Assembly: GCF_002105555.1 (NCBI RefSeq)
Contig: NZ_CP020612.1
Coordinates: 2,720,001 to 2,784,000, forward strand
From: Paracoccus contaminans
GTDB taxonomy: Bacteria; Pseudomonadota; Alphaproteobacteria; Rhodobacterales; Rhodobacteraceae
Direction of reading: 5' to 3'
Length of the DNA stretch: 64,000 nt
Positions 45,386 to 53,068 of the stretch are shown in pieces (the stretch's first letter is position 1; every line of letters starts with the position of its first letter). Made by a program: the position numbers and the translations under genes. The notes under the pieces were generated by a model. The model did not search any database, was not told where the DNA came from, and saw only the letters and a list, made by a program, of their open reading frames with translations.

Positions 45386-46234
45386 ATGGCGGGCGGGGCG
45401 CTGCAAACCATGATGTCCATGGGCTTTGACCCTGACGGCATCCGGTCGCTGGTCACGCTGTTGCCGGTGACGGCGGCGCGGCCGCTGGGCTATGTGCTGC
45501 TGATCCCGCTGTTCGGGCGGTTTCATCTGAACACCGGCTATCTGCGCGGCGCGCTGCTGGTGGCGCTGATCCTGCCGGTCATGCCGGCGGCGATCGCGGC
45601 GGCCGATGCCGATCCGGCGCTGCTGTCGGCGGCGCGGGTGCCGGGCCTGATGGCGACAGAGTTCCTGGTGGGCGCGATCCTGGGCCTGCTGGCCGGGCTG
45701 CCGCTATGGGCGGCGCAGGCCGCGGGCGATTTCATGGATATCCAGCGCGGCGCGCAGATGGCGCAGATTCTTGATCCCGGCTCGGCCGAACAGCAGTCGG
45801 TTACCGGAACGCTGCTGCTGCTGGTCTGTGTTCTGGTGCTGGCGGCCAAGGGGCTGCTGGTGACGGCGCTGTTCGGCCCGGTTCTGGACAGCTATGCCGT
45901 CATGCCGCTGTTCTCGCCCCTGCCGCGAATCGAGCCGGCACAGGGCGCCCTGGCGCTGCGCCTGCTCGATACGCTGACGCGCACGGGCCTTATCCTGGCG
46001 CTGCCGGTGCTGGTTCCGCTGCTGCTGGTCGAGATGGCAGTGGCGGTGGCCACGAAATACATGCCGCAGCTGAACGCGATGTTCCTGTCCATGGCAATCA
46101 AGCAGGCCGTTCAGGGGCTGCTGATGATCGTCTATGCCGTCGTGCTGGCCGGCTATGCCATCGGCATGGGGGCGTCAGAGGACCTGCGGCCGCAGGCCCT
46201 GGATGCCTTCCTGTCGGGCGCCGCCCGGCCATGA
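45386..46234 (+). CDS. sctT: T3SS export-gate membrane protein SctT
   Basis: A 282-residue polytopic protein of the FliR/SctT family: ARPLGYVLLIPLFGRFHLNT near the N-terminus, EFLVGAILGLLAGLPLWAAQ, AAGDFMDIQRGAQMAQILDP, GTLLLLVCVLVLAAKGLLVT, and the C-terminal IKQAVQGLLMIVYAVVLAGY. The start at 45386 follows sctS by four bases and fits the hydrophobic N-terminus; a longer frame starting at 45269 would run across sctS and is unlikely. The stop overlaps the sctU start. Confidence 0.95.
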   Translation: MAGGALQTMMSMGFDPDGIRSLVTLLPVTAARPLGYVLLIPLFGRFHLNTGYLRGALLVALILPVMPAAIAAADADPALLSAARVPGLMATEFLVGAILGLLAGLPLWAAQAAGDFMDIQRGAQMAQILDPGSAEQQSVTGTLLLLVCVLVLAAKGLLVTALFGPVLDSYAVMPLFSPLPRIEPAQGALALRLLDTLTRTGLILALPVLVPLLLVEMAVAVATKYMPQLNAMFLSMAIKQAVQGLLMIVYAVVLAGYAIGMGASEDLRPQALDAFLSGAARP

Positions 46235-47259
46235 GCGGCGAGAGCGAGGAAAAGACCCTTCCGCCGACGCGCCACAAGCTGAACAAGGCGCGGGAAAAGG
46301 GGCAGGTCGTCACCTCGCGGGAAACCCTGTCGTCGGTCAGCTCGCTGGCGGTTCTGCTGTATCTGTTCGCCCGGCGCGAGGCGATCTGGCGCGATATGAA
46401 GACGCTGTTCCTGCTGGAACCTGCGCCGGGGCTGACCCTGATGCAGGATCTGCACGAACGTGCCCGTGTTGCGATGGATCTGGCGACCGGCATTGTGGCG
46501 CCGATCATCGCGCTGGTCATCGCGCTGGCGGTGCTGGGAGGGGTGGCGATCTCGGGCGGGCCGGTCTTTTCGATGACACCTATCACACCCGATTTCAGCC
46601 GGCTGAACCCGGCCAGCGGCTTTGGCAAGCTGTTCGGCCGGTCGGCATGGATGCGCCTTTTGATGCATCTGATTCGCGTCGGGGCGATCGCCGCGCTGCT
46701 GGTGGTGATGCTGTGGGACCAGCTTGGCGCGCTGGTGCCGATGCCGCCCTGCGGCCTCCCCTGCATGGGGCAGGCCGCCGATTCGATTCTCGGGCCGCTG
46801 CTCGTCGGGCTGACGGCGATTCTGGTCGTGGCGGGGCTGCTGGATTATCTGGTCCAGCGGGGCGATTTCATCCGCCAGCAGCGCATGTCGATCACCGAGA
46901 TGAAGCGCGAATACAAGGATCAGGACGGCAATCCCCAGATCAAGGGGGCGCTGCGCCAGAACCAGCGCGATCTGGTGCAGAACCCCACCGGGCTGTCGCA
47001 GGCGACGCTGATCCTGCGCGATGGCACACGGCAGATGGTCGCGCTGCGCTATGTCCGCGACGAAATGCCCGCGCCGCTGGTCGTGGCGCGGGCCCGCGGC
47101 GCTGCCGCGGGGCGGGCGGTGCAGCAGGCGATCAGGACAAGGCCGGGCTTGGTGGTTGTGGAGGATGCGGCGGCCGTGGCGGCGCTGTCGGGTGTGGCGG
47201 TGGGAGACTGGGTCTCGACCGACGAGCAGGTCGCCGCCGTGGTTCCGCATCTGCGCTGA
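46231..47259 (+). CDS. sctU: T3SS substrate-specificity switch SctU with NPTG cleavage motif
   Basis: A 342-residue protein. The N-terminus has TLPPTRHKLNKAREKGQVVT, then four membrane helices, then the cytoplasmic linker RQQRMSITEMKREYKDQDGN typical of FlhB/SctU. The autocleavage site reads QNPTGLSQATL, so the usual NPTH is NPTG. The Asn-Pro bond that is cut remains, and His is not essential for cleavage in studied homologues. The C-terminal domain (ALRYVRDEMPAPLVVARARG) is intact. It switches export from needle/rod to later substrates. It is the last gene of the I-to-U block. Confidence 0.95.
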   Translation: MSGESEEKTLPPTRHKLNKAREKGQVVTSRETLSSVSSLAVLLYLFARREAIWRDMKTLFLLEPAPGLTLMQDLHERARVAMDLATGIVAPIIALVIALAVLGGVAISGGPVFSMTPITPDFSRLNPASGFGKLFGRSAWMRLLMHLIRVGAIAALLVVMLWDQLGALVPMPPCGLPCMGQAADSILGPLLVGLTAILVVAGLLDYLVQRGDFIRQQRMSITEMKREYKDQDGNPQIKGALRQNQRDLVQNPTGLSQATLILRDGTRQMVALRYVRDEMPAPLVVARARGAAAGRAVQQAIRTRPGLVVVEDAAAVAALSGVAVGDWVSTDEQVAAVVPHLR

Positions 47260-47313
47260 GCGCCGCTTTTGGACAAATGATCGGCCGAAGGCGGGCGCCG
47301 GCCCGAATGACAA

Positions 47314-47334
47314 GGGGGCGGCAATGCCGCCCCC
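47314..47334. terminator. hairpin between convergent sctU and effector gene
   Basis: GGGGGCGGC-AAT-GCCGCCCCC is a perfect 9-base-pair stem, 54 bases after sctU and 22 bases before the end of the convergent gene. No clear T-run follows on either side, so Rho-independent action is uncertain. Confidence 0.55.
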
Positions 47335-47356
47335 GCTCAGCATATCGGTTGCGGGA

Positions 47357-48403
47357 TCAGACCGCCGAACCCCAGCCCTTGACGGAGGTGGCGCTCAGGC
47401 TGCTCATCAGGGTGAAGAAGCCCAGCATGGCCATCTGGCCCAGCTGCTGGTTCACTTCCTTGAGGGCATGCTCGGAACGGCCGCCGCCCAGCGTGCCATT
47501 GTTCGACACCAGATGGGCAAAGCCGCTGGCGTTATGGTGCTTGAAGATGCTCGAGAACAGCGAATCCACCTCGTAGGATTTCACCGCATCCTTGTCGCCG
47601 GCCTTGGTCAGGTTGCCCTTGGCATCCTTGATCGCTCCGCCGCCCTGGGCGCCGACGCCTGCATCGCCCATCAGGGCCTTGCCGTCGCCGTCGAAGGTCT
47701 GGCCGATCAGGCCCTGGGGCTTGACGCCGTCGGCGATGGCGTTCTTGGTCTCGATATCCATGTTCAGATACTGACCATTCGCCTCGAAATCGACCTTCCA
47801 TTCGCCCTTGTTGACGATGACATGGTCGCCCTTCTTCTCGGCCGTGCCGCCGCCGAACAGATTGACCTTCTTGCCGTCCTCCAGCTTCTGCCCGTTGACG
47901 AACGTCTCACCCGTCTTGTCCACGGTGATGAAGTTGCCGTCGGCATTGATGGCCGCCTCGCCGACGACGGTCGCGCCGCCGGTGCCGTAAGCCTCGAACT
48001 TGCCGTTGAGCTGGAAATTCTGGTCCGACAGCAGGTTGTAGATCTTGCCGGCCTTGCCCTGGACATCGAACATATCGCCATCGGCGCCGATGAAGTGGGG
48101 GTCACCCCAGATCCGGGCCTTGCCCGCGATCGGCTTTTCTTCGACCGGCGCGTGCGGCACGCCATGCCCGGCCGAGCCGGTATGGTGGGAACCATGGGAC
48201 GGCTTGCCCCCGACGAAGGGGTTCACGCCCACGGGCGATTTGCCGTCGGCCAGCATGTCGGCCAGCGCCTGCAGCGCCGTGCCCAGACCGGAAAACAGTT
48301 TTGCCAGGCTGTTCAGCCCGGACAGGTTCGCGCCGCCATTGGGCGACAGCAGGTTGAAGGTAGAAACCCCGGCAAGCGCCGTGGTCGGGTTGAAGTTGAG
48401 CAT
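47357..48403 (-). CDS. candidate T3SS effector with DUF1521/GDPH autoprocessing-like domain
   Basis: A 348-residue protein with no signal peptide. The N-terminal 60 residues are Ser/Asn/Leu-rich, as in many T3SS signals. A Gly/His-rich linker follows (GKPSHGSHHTGSAGHGVPHA). From about residue 95, KARIWGDPHFIGADGDMFDV starts a beta-rich domain (GKIYNLLSDQNFQLNGKFEA, TVVGEAAINADGNFITVDKT, WKVDFEANGQYLNMDIETKN). GD/PH at residues 100-103 is the cleavage motif of DUF1521 (MIIA) domains, which cut themselves at Asp-Pro on calcium binding in NopE1 of Bradyrhizobium. A von Willebrand D-like relationship is the alternative. The gene is the only minus-strand gene inside the T3SS locus. Confidence 0.7.
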   Translation of the reverse strand: MLNFNPTTALAGVSTFNLLSPNGGANLSGLNSLAKLFSGLGTALQALADMLADGKSPVGVNPFVGGKPSHGSHHTGSAGHGVPHAPVEEKPIAGKARIWGDPHFIGADGDMFDVQGKAGKIYNLLSDQNFQLNGKFEAYGTGGATVVGEAAINADGNFITVDKTGETFVNGQKLEDGKKVNLFGGGTAEKKGDHVIVNKGEWKVDFEANGQYLNMDIETKNAIADGVKPQGLIGQTFDGDGKALMGDAGVGAQGGGAIKDAKGNLTKAGDKDAVKSYEVDSLFSSIFKHHNASGFAHLVSNNGTLGGGRSEHALKEVNQQLGQMAMLGFFTLMSSLSATSVKGWGSAV

Positions 48404-48464
48404 CTTTCCAAACCTTGTTGCAGATTGTGCAGGAAGGGTCGCCAGCGGGCCGCAAGCTGTCCAA

Positions 48465-48479
48465 TTAATACGTCATTAA
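48465..48479. promoter_or_regulatory. AT-rich palindrome in the divergent effector/chaperone promoter
   Basis: TTAAT-ACGTC-ATTAA has perfect 5-base arms with a 5-base spacer, in an AT-rich patch in otherwise GC-rich DNA, 60 bases before the effector gene. A second small hairpin (GGCGA-AAAA-TCGCC) lies at 48499-48512. A regulator-binding role is a guess from position. Confidence 0.35.
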
Positions 48480-48627
48480 GATGACATGGCGCCGGATCGG
48501 CGAAAAATCGCCTAGGCCGCGGGGGTCTGCCGAGGTCAAAAAAATTGTTGGCAGTCTTCATTTGGATGTCACATTTTGCGGTCAGTTCTCACCTCGATCA
48601 AGCGCACTGCCGCAAGAAGGAGGCGGA

Positions 48628-48873
48628 ATGTCTGACAGGAATGTCGAAATCGTCGAACTCGACCGGCGGCTGGGTAATGATCCGGACGGTATCGAACTGC
48701 GCCGTCTGACCGAACGGCTTGTCGCAGGAAAAGGGCGGGTGATCCAAGAGATCGGCCGCGGGGTGAGCACCGACGAATACGCCCGGCTCTCTCTTCTTGC
48801 CCAGGCATATGATGCTGGCATCGATGCCCTGCCCAAGCTGTGGGCTTCTATCCACGACCAACCGCAAACTTGA
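48628..48873 (+). CDS. YscE/EscE-like needle co-chaperone
   Basis: An 81-residue helical protein (VEIVELDRRLGNDPDGIELR, RLTERLVAGKGRVIQEIGRG, STDEYARLSLLAQAYDAGID). A helix-turn-helix with EYARL in the second helix is the pattern of the EscE/YscE/SsaE family, which together with a YscG-type TPR protein holds the needle subunit. The start has a very strong ribosome site (AAGAAGGAGG). It lies directly upstream of a 54-residue ORF, as yscE precedes yscF in Yersinia. Confidence 0.7.
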   Translation: MSDRNVEIVELDRRLGNDPDGIELRRLTERLVAGKGRVIQEIGRGVSTDEYARLSLLAQAYDAGIDALPKLWASIHDQPQT

Positions 48874-48883
48874 GGACTGAATC

Positions 48884-49048
48884 ATGACCAAGATGGCTTC
48901 GCCCGAAACGATGATCAAGCAGATGGAAGAAAGCCAGGCTCGCGCCATGGCCAACCAGATGAAGGTCAACGACGCCTCCATGCGCTTCAACTCGGCCATG
49001 GCCGCGCTGGACAGCGAAAAGAAGGCCTGGGACAAGATCCACGGCTGA
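48884..49048 (+). CDS. 54-residue Met-rich helical ORF, candidate needle subunit or small T3SS substrate
   Basis: Begins MTKMASPETMIKQMEESQAR and ends SEKKAWDKIHG, with eight Met in 54 residues and a helical, charged composition. It is shorter than typical SctF needle proteins (about 75-90 residues) but stands exactly where the needle gene would be, ten bases after a YscE-like co-chaperone and before sctD. Coding potential is supported by the regular codon use and the close spacing. The alternative is a small regulator or a substrate unrelated to the needle. Confidence 0.55.
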   Translation: MTKMASPETMIKQMEESQARAMANQMKVNDASMRFNSAMAALDSEKKAWDKIHG

Positions 49049-49168
49049 TCCTGCCGTGCGGGCGGGGGTGTCAGTGCGACACTCCCGCGCCGACCTGATG
49101 GGAGCCCCGATGGGGCAAGGCAGTTGCGCCGGGGCCGCAAGGGCCGACCGGCGCGAAGGACAATCCCG

Positions 49169-50125
49169 ATGAACGATACCCCTTTCCGACTGACCGTCCT
49201 GTCCGGGCCCAATGCCGGCGCATCCGTGCCGCTGAAGGCAGGGCGCACCGTGATCGGCGGGGCCGCCGCCGATGCCATCGTGCTGGACGGCGCGTTGCCT
49301 GCCCATCTTGGCCTGACATTGCAGGGCGAGCGCATCCGGTTGGTCGCGGGCGGCCCCGGCGTTGCCATCGGGGACGGGGACGGGCCTGACGCGGCCGAGC
49401 GGCTGGCTGAGGGCAAGGCCCGCATCCTGCCGCTGCCGGTGATGGTCAGGCTGAACGAGGATACGCTGCTGAATGTCGCGCGCCGGGTGCCGGTGACGGG
49501 CCGGGCCGTTCCGGCCGCGATGGCCGCGCTGGCCAGCATCGTGGCGCTGGCCGGCGGGCTGCTGGTCGGGCTGCAGATGCCCGACAGCGTGCGCGCCGCA
49601 TCGGGGATGACGGCACAGGCCTCACCCGCACCGGCGCCCGCGCCGATCGCCCCGCCGCTGGCCGCCACCGTCGCGCCGCGCGCGCCTTCGGCTCCGCTGC
49701 GCGCGATGTCGCCCCAGATGGGTCCGTGCGACGACGCCTGCCGGTCCGAGGCGCAGGCGCGCTTGCGGGCGCGGCTTGATGAGGCCGGGATGAAGGATCT
49801 GGCGCTGGATGTTCAGGGCGGTGTGCTGCGCGTGCGCGGCGCCTTGCCGCCCGACGGGCAGGCCCGCTGGGCTGATCTGCGCCGCGATTTCGAGATGACC
49901 TATGGCGGCAGCCTGCCGCTGTTGGTGGCGATCGGCCCGGAGGCGGGCGGCCCGCAACTGGCAGTGTCGTCGATCTGGCTGGGCGCGCGCCCCGAGATCC
50001 GCACCCGCAACGGCGAGGTGCTGCGCGTGGGTGATGCCACCGCTGACGGCTGGACGGTCAGCGGCATCGACCGCGGCGCCGTCACGCTGTCGCGCAATGA
50101 CAGCGAAGTCGTGGTGCGCTGGTGA
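49169..50125 (+). CDS. sctD: T3SS inner-membrane ring protein SctD
   Basis: A 318-residue protein. An N-terminal FHA-like domain (about residues 4-95: PFRLTVLSGPNAGASVPLKA, GRTVIGGAAADAIVLDGALP) is followed by one membrane helix (about 112-134, PAAMAALASIVALAGGLLVG). The periplasmic part (about 180-318) has BON-like ring domains (LDVQGGVLRVRGALPPDGQA). SctD builds the outer inner-membrane ring around SctJ. The start at 49169 follows a weak GAAGGA. The Pro/Ala-rich linker after the helix is longer than usual. Confidence 0.88.
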   Translation: MNDTPFRLTVLSGPNAGASVPLKAGRTVIGGAAADAIVLDGALPAHLGLTLQGERIRLVAGGPGVAIGDGDGPDAAERLAEGKARILPLPVMVRLNEDTLLNVARRVPVTGRAVPAAMAALASIVALAGGLLVGLQMPDSVRAASGMTAQASPAPAPAPIAPPLAATVAPRAPSAPLRAMSPQMGPCDDACRSEAQARLRARLDEAGMKDLALDVQGGVLRVRGALPPDGQARWADLRRDFEMTYGGSLPLLVAIGPEAGGPQLAVSSIWLGARPEIRTRNGEVLRVGDATADGWTVSGIDRGAVTLSRNDSEVVVRW

Positions 50126-50505
50126 TGGACGCCTCGCTGCGCCGCTCTGCCGAGGGGCTTTCGCCCGTGGCCACCGGGAAGATCGCTCCCGCCTCGGCCG
50201 CGCCCCTGCGCCCGGCACCGGGCGGCGGCCCGAATGAGGCCCGGCACCGGGCTGACCAGCAGCCGGACGCGCGGGCCGGCGAAGGCAATCGTGCCGCGCC
50301 ATTGACCGGGCCGGGCGATCTGCTGGCCGAGGCCATGGGGCGCGCCGAACTTCCCCCCCCGCTGCAACTGATCGCCGCGCTCGAGGCAGCGGAACGGCAT
50401 GCGCCCTTGGCTGACCGCGCTGTTCCAGGCCTGGGCGCACTGATCAGGGCAGTCATCCAGGACGAGCGCTTCAAGCTGGCGCGGATGATGGATCTGGGTC
50501 GCTAG
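50125..50505 (+). CDS. sctX: putative T3SS protein SctX
   Basis: A 126-residue protein. The first half is disordered (MDASLRRSAEGLSPVATGKI, Pro/Ala/Gly-rich) and the second half is helical (GPGDLLAEAMGRAELPPPLQ, RAVPGLGALIRAVIQDERFK). The size, the order sctX-sctY-sctV as in Ysc loci, and the disordered N-terminus fit YscX, which together with YscY binds the export gate component YscV. Sequence identity is too low for me to be sure from sequence alone. TGATG overlap with sctD. Confidence 0.55.
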   Translation: MDASLRRSAEGLSPVATGKIAPASAAPLRPAPGGGPNEARHRADQQPDARAGEGNRAAPLTGPGDLLAEAMGRAELPPPLQLIAALEAAERHAPLADRAVPGLGALIRAVIQDERFKLARMMDLGR

Positions 50506-50507
50506 AA

Positions 50508-51011
50508 TTGCCGCTTTCCTTGCCAGACAACGCGCCCGCGGGCGGCATGCCGGCCGTTTCAGCCGGCCTGCCCGCGCCCATCCCGGCCGCGGCGGCCGAG
50601 GGTGTTCCGCGCCCCGATACCGACGACCCGGTTGAGATCGCCGCCCATGGGCGGACGCTGGCGACCTTGGGGTTGATCCATCTGCGCCATGCGGGCGCGC
50701 CGCGTGCGATGGTGCTGGGGCTGGCGGCGATGGCGATGGGCGATCTGCGCCCGCGGACCGTGCTGATGGTGGCCGAGGCCCTGCTGCAGGCAGGCGATCC
50801 GGCACAGGCGATGACGGCGCTTGAGCGCTTTGACGACGACGGGGCGGGGCTGTCGCAGCCTCCCACGCCGGCCGAAAACGCGGCCCGCCTTTATCTGGCC
50901 GCGCGCGTGCTGCTGCGGCAGGGCCGCCTTGAGGAGGCGCGCCGCGCCCTGGAACAGGCGATCGAGGACGGCCGCGCCGCGGCAGGGCCCACGACAGGGG
51001 CAGGGGCATGA
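50508..51011 (+). CDS. sctY: putative TPR chaperone SctY
   Basis: A 167-residue protein with TPR-like helices (AHGRTLATLGLIHLRHAGAP, AMVLGLAAMAMGDLRPRTVL, VAEALLQAGDPAQAMTALER, ARLYLAARVLLRQGRLEEAR) after a Pro-rich N-terminus. YscY is a TPR chaperone of YscX located directly before yscV, as here. The start at TTG 50508 is uncertain; the ATG at 50547 gives a 154-residue protein. The stop overlaps sctV (ATGA). Confidence 0.6.
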   Translation: MPLSLPDNAPAGGMPAVSAGLPAPIPAAAAEGVPRPDTDDPVEIAAHGRTLATLGLIHLRHAGAPRAMVLGLAAMAMGDLRPRTVLMVAEALLQAGDPAQAMTALERFDDDGAGLSQPPTPAENAARLYLAARVLLRQGRLEEARRALEQAIEDGRAAAGPTTGAGA

Positions 51012-53068
51012 AGCGCGCAGCCTCGTTCCTGCGGCAGGTTGCCGGGCGCCAGGATCTGGCGCTGATCGTCCTGCTGGTGCTGATCGTCTTCATGATCATC
51101 CTGCCGCTGCCGACCTGGCTGCTGGATGTGATGATCGGCACCAACATGGCGCTGTCGGTGCTGATCCTGATCGTGTCGGTCTATCTGGCGCAGCCGACGA
51201 CCTTTTCGACCCTGCCCGCTGTGCTGCTGTTTGCGACGCTGTTCCGGCTGGCGATCGGCATTTCGACCACCCGAATGATCCTGCTGCAGGCGGATGCCGG
51301 CAAGATCGTCGAAACCTTCGGCAAGTTCGTGCTGGGCGGCAGCCTGGTCGTCGGGATCGTGGTGTTCCTGATCATCACCATCGTGCAGTTCATCGTGATC
51401 ACCAAGGGCGCCGAGCGCGTCGCCGAGGTGTCGGCGCGCTTTTCGCTCGACGCGCTGCCGGGCCGGCAGATGTCGATCGACAGCGACATGCGCGCGGGCG
51501 AGATCGACATGGCCGAGGCCCGCCGCCGGCGTGAGGCGTTGCAGCTGGAATCCGAGTTCTATGGCTCGATGGACGGCGCGATGAAGTTCGTCAAGGGCGA
51601 CGCCATCGCGGGCCTGATCATCATCGCCGTCAACATCCTGGGCGGCCTGGGCGTCGGCGTGGGCCAGAAGGGGATGGCCTTCGGCGAGGCGCTGCACCGC
51701 TATTCGGTGCTGACGGTCGGCGACGGCATGGTCAGCCAGATCCCGGCGCTGCTGATGGCGATCGCCTCGGGCGTGGTCATCACGCGGATCACCCATGCCG
51801 GCTCGTCCGATCTGGGGCGCGACATCGCCGGGCAGATCGGCGCCAGCCCCCGCGCGATGCAGGTCGCGGGCGTGGTGCTGGTCGGCTTTGCGCTGATCCC
51901 CGGCTTTCCCGCGCTGACCTTCCTGGTTCTGGCGGCGCTGATCGGGGGCGGCGGTATCCTGATGGCGCGCAATGCCCAGCGCGAAAGAGAGGATGCCGAT
52001 CCGCTTGGCCCCGAGGCGCCGACCGCAGTCGGCCGAACGGATCTGATGATGGTGCCGATGCCCCCGATCCAGCTCTCGGTCGGGCCAGAGATTGCACAGG
52101 GGTTGAACCGGCGCGATTTCGACGCCGCGGCGCTGCGCGAACGCACGCGGCTGTTCGATGATCTGGGCGTGCCGTTCCCCCGGCTTCAGCTTGGCACGGA
52201 CGCTGACCTGCCGGGCGATCGCTGGCAGCTGCGCGTTGAAAGCGTTCCCGTTGCCGAAGGCTCGCTGCCGCCGGGCAAGCTGCGGCTGCTGGATCAGCCT
52301 GATGCGGCGCGCATCCTTGGCGTCACGCTCGCCGAGGCGCCCCTGTCGGCTGCCGAACGGGTCAGCTGGTGGGCTGAGGCGGACACAGAAACGACGCTGC
52401 GCCGGGCTGGCCTGCGCATCCAGACCCCGGAACAGGCATTGGCGGCGCAGGCAAGCGCCCGCCTGCCGCGCCATGCGGCCGAGTTCCTGGGCGTGCAGGA
52501 GGTCGGCGCCTTGCTGGGCGCGATGGAAGGGCGCTATGAAAGCCTGGTGGCCGAGGCCCAGAAGGCCTTGCCCGTGCAGAAGGTCGCCGCCGTCATGCGC
52601 CGCCTGGTCGAGGAGGAGATCCCGATCCGCAACCTGCGCATCCTGCTGGAAACCATCGTCGAATGGGCGCCGCGTGAAAAGGATGTCGAGCTGCTGGCGG
52701 AATATGTGCGCGCCGCCCTGGCCCGCCAGATCAGCCACAAATATGCCGATGGCGAACGGACAATCGCCGCTTACGTGATCGAGGCCGATGTCGAGGAGGC
52801 GATCCGCGCCTCGATCCGGCAGGCGCCGTCGGGCGTCTATCTGGCGCTCGAGGCGCAGCAGTCGCGGCGGCTGCTGGACATGCTGCGGGGCGCGGTTGGC
52901 GATCTGTCGGCCCATGCGCGCACGCCCGTATTCTTGTCGGCAATGGATGTGCGGCGTTTCCTGCGGCGTTTCCTGACCAGCCACGACATGGATCTTCCGG
53001 TGCTGTCGCACAAGGAAATCGCCCCCCAATACAAGGTACAACCCCTCGCCATGTTGTCGTTGCGATGA
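51008..53068 (+). CDS. sctV: T3SS export-gate protein SctV
   Basis: A 686-residue protein. Residues about 15-330 form eight membrane helices with the FHIPEP motifs (TFSTLPAVLLFATLFRLAIG, AKIVETFGKFVLGG-type segment, ARFSLDALPGRQMSIDSDMR, DGAMKFVKGDAIAGLIIIAV). The cytoplasmic nonamer-forming domain follows (about 345-686: VPFPRLQLGTDADLPGDRWQ, EFLGVQEVGALLGAMEGRYE, KYADGERTIAAYVIEADVEE). SctV forms the export-gate ring that binds SctX/SctY and substrates. ATGA overlaps both neighbours. Confidence 0.97.
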   Translation: MKRAASFLRQVAGRQDLALIVLLVLIVFMIILPLPTWLLDVMIGTNMALSVLILIVSVYLAQPTTFSTLPAVLLFATLFRLAIGISTTRMILLQADAGKIVETFGKFVLGGSLVVGIVVFLIITIVQFIVITKGAERVAEVSARFSLDALPGRQMSIDSDMRAGEIDMAEARRRREALQLESEFYGSMDGAMKFVKGDAIAGLIIIAVNILGGLGVGVGQKGMAFGEALHRYSVLTVGDGMVSQIPALLMAIASGVVITRITHAGSSDLGRDIAGQIGASPRAMQVAGVVLVGFALIPGFPALTFLVLAALIGGGGILMARNAQREREDADPLGPEAPTAVGRTDLMMVPMPPIQLSVGPEIAQGLNRRDFDAAALRERTRLFDDLGVPFPRLQLGTDADLPGDRWQLRVESVPVAEGSLPPGKLRLLDQPDAARILGVTLAEAPLSAAERVSWWAEADTETTLRRAGLRIQTPEQALAAQASARLPRHAAEFLGVQEVGALLGAMEGRYESLVAEAQKALPVQKVAAVMRRLVEEEIPIRNLRILLETIVEWAPREKDVELLAEYVRAALARQISHKYADGERTIAAYVIEADVEEAIRASIRQAPSGVYLALEAQQSRRLLDMLRGAVGDLSAHARTPVFLSAMDVRRFLRRFLTSHDMDLPVLSHKEIAPQYKVQPLAMLSLR

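Noticed and set aside
35862..47259. flagellar rather than non-flagellar export apparatus
   Set aside because: SctJ is a lipoprotein, a secretin and YscE/TPR chaperones are present, and no hook, rod or filament genes occur.
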